Of a DNA stretch of 64,000 bases, positions 45,791-54,534 are shown piece by piece. The notes beneath the pieces are model-generated. The model had not been told where the DNA came from. It worked only from the letters and a program-made list of their open reading frames with translations, and made no database searches. Positions within the stretch are counted from its first letter, which is position 1. The number at the start of each line of letters is the position of its first letter. The translations under genes were made by a program, and so were the position numbers. Source of the DNA: Panulirus ornatus (taxonomy: Eukaryota; Arthropoda; Malacostraca; Decapoda; Palinuridae); NCBI RefSeq assembly GCF_036320965.1, contig NC_092270.1, positions 17,464,908-17,528,907 on the forward strand, read 5' to 3'.

Positions 45791-47928
45791 TTACAATAAA
45801 CCCTATATGTGCCCAAGTTATGGTCAGATACTTAGTTCATAATGACTGGTCCAACTAGTATGGTGAAGAACAAGGGGAAACACTGAAATGATGCCAAGAT
45901 TAGAATATCATGTTTAAAGGGAAAAATCATGTGACTACACAGGAAGGAATTTGCAGTTTACAAAGTATCTACCCTATCAGTGAAGACTATACAAGGAAAG
46001 TTGTTGTTACTATCTGTGAAAAGACTGCCAAATGGAGAGCGAATGTGTTCAGACTGAAGTTTAAAGCATTTCCTGGAAGTTGAAATATAAACAACCAGTT
46101 TAGTCATCACACTTAAAAAATCTATACATTTATTTGACTGGATTTGACGTATGATAACAAGGATTGTGCCAGACATAAAGGGGCTGAGCTGCAAGAAGAG
46201 GACATCAGCCACAATCCTGCCCAGATTGGAGGAGAGAAACGTAGGGAAGGCTTAGTCATAGCATTCCAATTCCTAATTAACTTCACAATATTGACAATGA
46301 GCAGTTCCTCGAAACTGGGCTAAAAAAGATCAGTATAGGGATACAGCCTTAGAAATGGGCTAAAAGCATGCCAAATGTCTTTGAGGATATAATTCCCAAG
46401 TCACACAGCACTGCATGAGAGCAACATGACAAGGAAGGAGCAATGAATGTAGGGAGCACTAAAAAATCAGAGTTTTTCACTTCTGTTATCCAGCTTGTAA
46501 GCTGGATCACAGAAGGTATGAATAAATATGAATACCCAAAACCAATAAAAAAGCATGTGATTCTCCAATTCAAATCCCTATGGATAATGGATCTTCTAAT
46601 ACTTTATCATATTCACAATCACTCTATCTGGTCTCTTGATGTGTGTAAATATGATAGTTGGCTGGGTTTGTCATCTGAACTACATGTACATAATCTCATT
46701 TGTTTACAATGCATGGTAAGGCAGGGGCCAAAGTTGAGGAGAACAGTGTCTTCCCATCTCAGTTATATCTAGATAAATGAGCCTTGCTGATACTTATGCA
46801 TGCTACTTTAAAGTAAGGGAAATAAGTGGCATCTATACATGCTTCTAGACTAAAATGGAAGCATAGGATCCTTCAAATGTGAGTGGGAAAATTATGTCTA
46901 CATATGGTGTGGGGATTGCTCTTACAGTATTAATTTAATACAGATCTACCTATAAAAGCTTGACTTCCAGTAATTCACATACTGGCATGAGAACTGACTA
47001 TTTCTGCTAGTCAAAACGAGCTGCTCTCAACTGGAATATAACACTTTTTATCATAAAACAGTCTAAAAGAATACTTCTGCTAAAGTTTCATAATCTTACA
47101 ATTACCTACATGCTGACACAAAGTCTTGGTCAGGAAAACAAACTGTACAAAATGAGGGTGACTGGCACTTCATGCCAGTAAGTAAAGCAAAAAAATATGC
47201 TAAGTCGTTATCAAGCACTATAGGCATAGCCATCATGCACCTGCCCTAGTTCTCAGTCTACACAAGCAAGTTTTCCATGGTTCTATACAGATGTCTACTA
47301 AGAAAGATTCTAATTGGTGGCTGAGAACAGAAACTACAGGGTAGGTTAGTGCAGTCTGTTACAGAGCTTCTTCAGTACGGCAGAAGTTTGTTTATACTGT
47401 GTGCTAAATGCTAACTATTAGTAAACAGCTGTTAGCAATGATGTCCTTTTACCATAATATCAAAATATTCTTCACCTGGTACACTGTTCAAATGTAGTCT
47501 GATTTGGGGCTGAAACCTTTTCATACACTGAGCTCACTGCCAACAGTATAATCCTTCATACAGATAAGACAGATACAATAGACAAGTTCCTCAAAACACT
47601 TGGAAAATATTTGCTACGACAACAATAATATCCAGTGTATCAAGCAACAGTGCAGAGATGAAGTGAAATATGGAAGCACGACAGTGAGGAAAAACTTACT
47701 CTACTTGCTTAAATGAATCTGTACAAAAACAGGAAATTTTATGGTAAAGGAGAGAAAACAATTTCTGGCAAGTGCTGCCAAAAATACAGGCTGCTGCAAC
47801 CTACATAGGAAAATGGTGGAAACTATCATATGCTGCAAACTCTAGAGGTACACAGGGTATCTTCATTATTCCTTATCCACTAAAATGTATCGTTCAATTA
47901 AATATATATAATATCATTACTGTTACTG
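45791..47928. other. AT-rich unique DNA, no confirmed gene
   Basis: No known repeat family. The open frame 46443-46772 (plus) is mirrored partly on the minus strand because of the inverted repeat at 46480-46515, and shows no recognisable domain. Short splice-bounded segments (for example minus strand at 47697-47730) are too short to support. Confidence 0.5.
46480..46515. repeat. 17-bp inverted repeat with 2-base loop
   Basis: cttctgttatccagctt at 46480-46496 pairs with aagctggatcacagaag at 46499-46515 with one mismatch. It would form a tight hairpin in DNA or RNA. It is isolated in unique DNA. Confidence 0.9.
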
Positions 47929-48070
47929 GACTCTGCAAGTGAAAAGCTATCTTTAGTGAGGCTGTATCACTGGGAGTAGTCTCATCAAAGGAATTCTCAC
48001 TCCAAAGGAGTCCAAATTTCCCTGCTACTAACTAACTAGGACAGCAAGAGTCTCTGAAAAGAGGTCCTGG
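47929..48070 (+). repeat. Dispersed short repeat, copy 3 of 3
   Basis: Contains ctcactccaaaggagtccaa, ccctgctactaac and a final agaggtcctgg, in the same order and orientation as the copies at 24855-25018 and 25288-25458, over 20 kb away. Confidence 0.65.
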
Positions 48071-48220
48071 ATAACACCAGAATTTCTTAAAACAGAGGCC
48101 TTGGAGTAAATATAAAAAAAATACAGTTCCATTACATTAAAAGTTACAATTCAAGCAACATTTCATACAAACTATTCAAGAAAAGGCAGCTCATAAACAT
48201 GCTACATGAAATATTGTCAA

Positions 48221-48221
<1 letters not shown>

Positions 48222-48256
<35 letters not shown>

Positions 48257-48281
48257 TATAATAATAATAATAATAATAATG

Positions 48282-48322
<41 letters not shown>
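48222..48322. repeat. (AAT)n microsatellite
   Basis: About 33 AAT units with two interruptions (ataattataa near 48255, atgataataa near 48280). It directly abuts the 5' breakpoint of LINE copy X. Confidence 0.97.
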
Positions 48323-48323
<1 letters not shown>

Positions 48324-48740
48324 TTTTGAGTGATCGGGGCCTGAACATGCAGGAGGGTGAAAGGCATGCAAGGACTAGAGTGAATTGGAACAATGTGGTA
48401 TACAGGGGTTGACATGCCATCAACGGACAGAACAAGGGCATGTGAAATGTCTGGGGTAAAACATGGAGAGGTGAATAGGGTCTGGATGTGTATAGGGAGC
48501 TCAGGTTTTGGAGCACTACACATGAGAGCTAGAGAATGAGAGTAAGCAGATGTGGTCTTTCTTCATCTGTTTCCTTGGGACTACCTTGCTGAGGCAGTGG
48601 GTGGCAATGCTGTTTCCTGTGGGGCAAGGTGGTGCCAGGATTGGACGAAGGTGAGCAAGATGAAGAGGTATATGTATGTTCTATTATTATCATTATCATT
48701 ATCATTTCATTATTCATATTCTATTACTATCATCCTGGGG
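48323..48740 (+). mobile_element. RTE-like LINE copy X, older UTR type
   Basis: Very 5'-truncated: starts at [20 protein letters not shown] and continues into a 3' UTR of the older type (tgctgaggcagtgggtggca), ending in an ATT/ATC-rich tail at 48680-48720. The block tcctggggataagggaaaag at 48733 resembles the head of the SINE-like element, but the match is too short to call. Confidence 0.85.
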
Positions 48741-48757
48741 ATAAGGGAAAAGAATTA

Positions 48758-50326
48758 TTAATTGCTGTCTCCTGTGTTAGCAAGGTAGCACAAGGAAACA
48801 AACGAAGTGACCCATCCACTCATTTACACATATAAATATACATAAGCGCCTATACACACACATATACATACATATACATATCAACATATACATACACATA
48901 CACAGACATATACACATCTACTGATGTACACATTCATACTTGCTTGCCTAAATCCATTCCTGACGCTACCCTGCCATAATGGAAATAGTATTGCTACCCT
49001 CTGCTTCAGCGAGGTATCGCCAGGGAAACATAAAAAAAAAGGCCACATTCATTCACAATCAGTATAGCTGTAGTGTATAATGCACCAAAACCACAGCTCC
49101 CTTTCCATATCCAGGCTCCACTGAACTTTCCATGGTTTACCCCACATGCTTTACATGCCCTGGTTCAATCCATTGACAGTCGACCCCAGTAAACCACATC
49201 ATTCCAATTCACCCTATTCCTTGCACGCCTTTCACCCTCCTGCATGTTCAGGCCCCAATCACTCAAAATCTTTTTCACTCCATCTTTCCACCTCCAATTT
49301 GGTCTCCCACTACTCCTCGTTCCCTCCACCTCTGACACATACATCCTCTTTGTCAATCTTTCTTCATTCATTCTCTCCATGTGACCAAACCATTTCAAAA
49401 CACCCTCTTCTGTTCTCTTAACCACACTCTTTTTATTACCACACGTCTCTCTTACCCTATCATTACTTACTTGATCAAACCACCTTACATCACATATTGT
49501 CCTCAAACATCTAATTTCCAACACATCCACCCTCCTCCGCACAACTCTATCCATAGCCCATGCCTTGCAACCATATAACATTTTTGGAAACACTATTCCT
49601 TCAAACATACCCATTTTTTGCATTCTGTAATGTTCTTGCCTTCCACGCATTTTTCAACGCTCCCAGAACTTTCGCCCCCTCCCCCACCCTGTGACTCACT
49701 TCCGCTTCCATGGTTCCATCCGATGCCAAATCCACTCCCAGATATCTAAAACACTTCACTTCCTCCAGTTTTTCTCCAATCAAACTTACCTCCCAACTGA
49801 CTTGTCCCTCAACCCTATTGTACCTAATAACCTTGCTCTTATTCACATTTACTCTCAACTTTCTTCTTTTACACACTTTACCTAACTCAGTCACCAGCTT
49901 CTGCAGTTTCTCACCCAAATCAGCCACCAGTGCTGTATCATCAGCAAACAACATCTGACTCACTTCCCAAGCTCTCTCATCCACAACAGACTCCATACTT
50001 GCCCCTCTTCCTAAAACTCTTCCATTCACCTTCATAACAACTCCACCCATGAACAAATTAAACAACCATGGAGACGTCACACACCCCTGCCGCAAACTGA
50101 CATTCACTGAGAACCAATCGCATTCCTCTCTTCCTACTCGTACACATGCCTTACATCCTTGATAAAAACTTTTCACCACTTCTAACAACTTGCCTCCTAC
50201 ATCATATATTCTCAATACCTTCCACAGAGAATCTCTATCAACTCTATCATATGCCTAAATGCTACATGCAAATCCATTTGCTTTTCTAAGTATTTCTCAC
50301 ATACATTCTTCAAAGCTTCAAAGCAA
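48758..50326 (-). mobile_element. RTE-like LINE copy Y, 3' part interrupted by copy Z
   Basis: Minus-strand copy with an older 3' UTR. C-terminal domain in 49165-49650. RT in 49601-50215 (one frame: NVSLRQGCVTSPWLFNLFMG, MLFADDTALVADLGEKLQK, both palm aspartates present). Its upstream end at 50326 (FALKNVCEKYLEKQ) is interrupted by copy Z and continues in copy AA at 52741. The repeated bases attcttcaaagc on both sides of Z are the target-site duplication. Confidence 0.93.
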
Positions 50327-52740
50327 AGTGGTGAAGATTTGTATGGGTTTTCAGAAAAGAAGAGTGAATGTTGGGGTGAAGAGGGTGGTGAGAGTAAGTG
50401 AGCTTGGGAAGGAGACCTGTGTGAGGAAGTACCAGGAGAGACTGAGTACAGAATGGAAAAAGGTGAGAACAATAGAAGTAAGGGGAGTGGGGGAGGAATG
50501 GGATGTATTTAGGGAATCAGTGATGGATTGCGCAAAAGATGCTTGTGGCATGAGAAGAGTGGGAGGTGGGTTGATTAGAAAGGGTAGTGAGTGGTGGGAT
50601 GAAGAAGTAAGAGTATTAGTGAAAGAGAAGAGAGAGGCATTGGGACGATTTTTGCAGGGAAAAAATGCAATTGAGTGGGAGATGTATAAAAGAAAGAGAC
50701 AGGAGGTCAAGAGAAAGGTGCAAGAGGTGAAAAAAAGGGCAAATGAGAGTTGGGGTGAGAGAGTATCATTAAATTTTAGGGAGAATAAAAAGATGTTCTG
50801 GAAGGAGGTAAATAAAGTGCGTAAGACAAGGGAGCAAATGGGAACTTCAGTGAAGGGCGCAAATGGGGAGGTGATAACAAGTAGTGGTGATGTGAGAAGG
50901 AGATGGAGTGAGTATTTTGAAGGTTTGTTGAATGTGTTTGATGATAGAGTGGCAGATATAGGGTGTTTTGGTCGAGGTGGTGTGCAAAGTGAGAGGGTTA
51001 GGGAAAATGATTTGGTAAACAGAGAAGAGGTAGTGAAAGCTTTGCGGAAGATGAAAGCCAGCAAGGCAGCAGGTTTGGATGGTATTGCAGTGGAATATAT
51101 TAAAAAAGGGGGTGACTGTATTGTTAACTGGTTGGTAAGGTTATCTAATGTATGTATGACTCATGGTGAGGTGCCTGAGGATTGGCGGATTGCGTGCATA
51201 GTGCCATTGTACAAAGGCAAAGGGGATAAGAGTGAGTGCTCAAATTACAGAGGTATAAGTTTGTTGAGTATTCCTGGTAAATTATATGGGAGGGTATTGA
51301 TTGAGAGGGTGAAGGCATGTACAGAGCATCAGATTGGGGAAGAGCAGTGTGGTTTCAGAAGTGGTAGAGGATGCGTGGATCAGGCGTTTGCTTTGAAGAA
51401 TGTATGTGAGAAATACTTAGAAAAGCAAATGGATTTGTATGTAGCATTTAGGATCTGGAGAAGGCATATGATAGAGTTGATAGAGATGCTCTGTGGAAGG
51501 TATTAAGAATATATGGTGTGGGAGGAAAGTTGTTAGAAGCAGTGAAAAGTTTTTATTGAGGATGTAAGGCATGTGTACGTGTAGGAAGAGAGGAAAGTGA
51601 TTGGTTCTCAGTGAATGTAGGTTTGCGGCAGGGGTGTGTGATGTCTCCATGGTTGTTTAATTTGTTTATGGATGGGGTTGTTAGGGAGGTAAATGCAAGA
51701 GTTTTGGAAAGAGGGGCAAGTATGAAGTCTGTTGGGGATGAGAGAGCTTGGGAAATGAGTCAGTTGTTGTTCGCTGATGATACAGCGCTGGTGGCTGATT
51801 CATGTGAGAAACTGCAGAAGCTGGTGACTGAGTTTGGTAAGGTGTGTGGAAGAAGAAAGTTAAGAGTAAATGTGAATAAGAGCAAGGTTATTAGGTACAG
51901 TAGGGTTGAGGGTCAAGTCAATTGGGAGGTGAGTTTGAATGGAGAAAAACTGGAGGAAGTGAAGTGTTTTAGATATCTGGGAGTGGATCTGGCAGCGGAT
52001 GTAACCATGGAAGCGGAAGTGGATCATAAGGTGGGGGAGGGGGCGAAAATCCTGGGGGCCTTGAAGAATGTGTGGAAGTCGAGAACATTATCTCGGAAAG
52101 CAAAAATGGGTATGTTTGAAGGAATAGTGGTTCCAACAATGTTGTATGGTTGCGAGGCGTGGGCTATGGATAGAGTTGTGCGCAGGAGGATGGATGTGCT
52201 GGAAATGAGATGTTTGAGGACAATGTGTGGTGTGAGGTGGTTTGATCGAGTGAGTAACGTAAGGGTAAGAGAGATGTGTGGAAATAAAAAGAGCATGGTT
52301 GAGAGAGCAGAAGAGGGTGTTTTGAAGTGGTTTGGGCACATGGAGAGAATGAGTGAGGAAAGATTGACCAAGAGGATATATGTGTCGGAGGTGGAGGGAA
52401 CGAGGAGAAGAGGGAGACCAAATTGGAGGTGGAAAGATGGAGTGAAAAAGATTTTGTGTGATCGGGGCCTGAACATGCAGGAGGGTGAAAGGAGGGCAAG
52501 GAATAGAGTGAATTGGAGCGATGTGGTATACCGGGGTTGACGTGCTGTCAGTGGATTGAATCAAGGCATGTGAAGCGTCTGGGGTAAACCATGGAAAGCT
52601 GTGTAGGTATGTATATTTGTGTGTGTGGACGTATGTATATACATGTGTATGGGGGGGGTTGGGCCATTTCTTTCGTCTGTTTCCTTGCGCTACCTCGCAA
52701 ATGCGGGAGACAGCGACAAAGTATGATAAAAAAAAAAAAA
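50327..52740 (+). mobile_element. RTE-like LINE copy Z, best preserved coding region, short-UTR subfamily
   Basis: A 5'-truncated insertion of 2.4 kb starting inside the endonuclease (VKICMGFQKRRVNVGVKRVV) and ending with the short 3' UTR, tail core (acctcgcaaatgcgggagac) and a run of 13 A. It sits inside older copy Y/AA with the host sequence attcttcaaagc on both sides. Segment M and copy R are very similar, placing it in the youngest group. Confidence 0.95.
50330..52540 (+). pseudogene. LINE ORF part: linker, reverse transcriptase, C-terminal domain
   Basis: Almost open across 737 codons, with two lesions. A two-base deletion at about 51450 (in YVAFMDLEKAYDRV) shifts the frame, and a TGA replaces CGA in SFYRGCK at about 51557. 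Motifs: KASKAAGLDGIAVEYI, VPLYKGKGDKSECSNYRGIS, CGFRSGRGCVDQAFALKNVC, then from 51611 to 52540 an intact 309-codon frame with NVGLRQGCVMSPWLFNLFMD, LLFADDTALVADSCEKLQK, thumb, [40 protein letters not shown] and [20 protein letters not shown], ending VVYRG and TGA. The RT palm aspartates are FMDL (disrupted by the deletion) and FADD (intact). Confidence 0.92.
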
Positions 52741-53062
52741 ATTCTTCAAAGCAAACACCTGATCCACACATCCTCTACCACTTCTGAAACCACACTGCTC
52801 TTCCCCAATCTGATGCTCTGTACATGCCTTCACCTTCTCAATCAATACCCTCCCATATAATTTGCCAGGAATACTCAACAAACTTATACCCCTGTAATTT
52901 GATCACTCACTGTTATCCCCTTTGCCCTTGTACAATGGCATTATGCAAGCATTCCGCCAGTCCTCAGGCATCTCACCATGAATCATACATACATTAAATA
53001 ACCTTACCAACCAGTCAACAATACAGTCACCCCCTTTTTTAATAAATTCAACTGCAATACCA
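52741..53062 (-). mobile_element. RTE-like LINE copy AA, 5' continuation of copy Y
   Basis: Minus-strand RT fingers (52690-52881 frame: SIPGKLYGRVLIEKVKACTE, QIGEEQCGFRSGRGCVDQVF). It picks up at attcttcaaagcaaacacct, exactly where copy Y stops 2.4 kb to the left, and ends upstream at GIAVEFIKKGG next to a (TA)n tract. Confidence 0.9.

Positions 53063-53064
<2 letters not shown>

Positions 53065-53124
<60 letters not shown>
53065..53124. repeat. (TA)n microsatellite
   Basis: About 60 bases of alternating AT between the 5' breakpoint of AA and the tail of BB. Together with the tract at 54457-54517 it probably represents a TA target split by the BB/CC insertion. Confidence 0.98.
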
Positions 53125-53125
<1 letters not shown>

Positions 53126-53127
<2 letters not shown>

Positions 53128-54160
53128 TATTCATACCTACACAACTTTCCATGGTTTACCCCAGACGCTTCACATGCCCTGATTCAACCCACTGACAGCA
53201 CGTCAACCCCGGTATACCACATCGATCCAATTCACCCTATTCCTTGACCTCCTTTCACCCTCCTGCATGTTCAGGCCCCGATCACACAAAATCTTTTTCA
53301 CTCCATCTTTCCACCTCCAATTTGGTCTCCCACTTCTCCTCGTTCCCTCCACCTCCGACACATATATCCTCTTGGTCAATCTTTCCTCACTCATTCTCTC
53401 CATGTGCCCAAACCATTTCAAAACACCCTCTTCTGCTCTCTCAACCACGCTCTTTTTATTTCCACACATCTCTCTCACCCTTACATTACTTACTCGATCA
53501 AACCACCTCACACCACACATTGTCCTCAAACATCTCATTTCCAGCACATCCATCCTCCTGCGCACATCTCTATCCATAGCCCATGCCTCGCAACCATACA
53601 ACATTGTTGGAACCACTATTCCTTCAAACATACCCATTTTTGCTTTCCGAGATAATGTTCTCGACTTCCACACATTCTTCAAGGCTCCCAGAATTTTCGC
53701 CCCCTCACCCCCCCTATGATCCACTTCCACTTCCATGGTTCCATCCGCTGCCAGATCCACTCCCAGATATCTAAAACACTTTACTTCCTCCAGTTTTTCT
53801 CCATTCAAACTTACCTCCCATTTGACTTGACCCCCAACCCTACTGTACCTAATAATCTTGCTCTTATGCACATTTACTCTTAACTTTCTTCTTTCACACA
53901 CTTTACCAAACTCAGTCACCAGCTTCTGCAGTTTCTCACATGAATCAGCCACCAGCGCTGTATCATCAGCGAACAACAACTGACTCACTTCCCAAGCTCT
54001 CTCATCCCCAACAGACTTCATACCTGCCCCTCTTTCCAAAACTCTTGCATTCACCTCCCTAACAACCCCATCCATAAACAAATTAAACAACCATGGAGGC
54101 ATCACACACCCCTGCCGCAAACCTACATTCACTGAGAACCAATCACTTTCCTCTCTTCCT
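53126..54160 (-). mobile_element. RTE-like LINE copy BB, 3' segment of a 5'-inverted insertion
   Basis: Minus-strand copy from GREESDWFSVNVGLRQ to the C-terminal stop, with only the first few bases of 3' UTR (ccatggaaagttgtgtaggt) before AT-rich sequence, so its UTR is shorter even than the short subfamily. Segment CC next to it carries the immediately upstream part of the element in inverted orientation. Confidence 0.92.
53203..54132 (-). pseudogene. LINE ORF part: RT palm/thumb and C-terminal domain, 309 codons intact
   Basis: Open from NVGLRQGCVMPPWLFNLFMD through LLFADDTALVADSCEKLQKL (both FADD aspartates), RYLGVDLAADGTMEVEVDHR, MLYGCEAWAMDRDVRRRMDV and [20 protein letters not shown] to VVYRG and TGA. 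It has the same length as the corresponding part of copy Z and no internal stop, so it is recent. It lacks the endonuclease and the RT fingers and cannot be autonomous. Confidence 0.9.
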
Positions 54161-54453
54161 GGTAAATTGTATGGGAGGGTATTGATTCAAAGGGTGAGGG
54201 CATGTACAGAGCATCAGATTGGGGAAGAGCAGTGTGGTTTCAGAAGTGGTAGAGGATGTGTGGATCAGGTGTTTGCTTTGAAGAATGTATGCGAGAAATA
54301 CTTAGAAAAGCAAATGGATTTGTATGTAGCATTTATGGATCTGGAGAAGGCATATCATAGAGTTGATAGAGATGCTCTGTGGAAGGTATTAAGAATATAT
54401 GGTGTGGGAGGCAAGTTGTTAGAAGCGGTGAAAAGTTTTTATCGAGGATGTAA

Positions 54454-54456
<3 letters not shown>
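54161..54456 (+). mobile_element. RTE-like LINE segment CC, inverted 5' part paired with BB
   Basis: Covers GKLYGRVLIQRVRACTEHQI through FMDLEKAYHRVDRDALWKVL to FYRGCKA, then runs straight into (TA)n through the shared bases cat. It stops about 10 element bases before the point where BB starts (GREESDW). FMDLEKAYDR has become FMDLEKAYHR. Confidence 0.9.

Positions 54457-54517
<61 letters not shown>
54457..54517. repeat. (TA)n microsatellite
   Basis: About 60 bases of alternating AT between segment CC and the tail of minus-strand copy DD. Confidence 0.98.
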
Positions 54518-54530
<13 letters not shown>

Positions 54531-54534
54531 TTAT

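Noticed and set aside
47701..47740. Possible 19-base microexon on the minus strand between gtttttgtacag and gtaagttttt
   Set aside because: Splice signals look good but a segment this short cannot be supported from sequence alone.
48725..48760. Possible head fragment of the SINE-like element (tcctggggataagggaaaag)
   Set aside because: Only about 20 bases match and no downstream blocks of the element follow.
52088..52771. Antisense frames of 110-230 codons rich in [18 protein letters not shown] and LLSQPHSFY, seen opposite every C-terminal domain (also 6931-7458, 34956-35432, 38966-39433)
   Set aside because: They recur because the LINE coding strand is purine-rich and its complement has few stops. 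They have no start context, domain or independent conservation.
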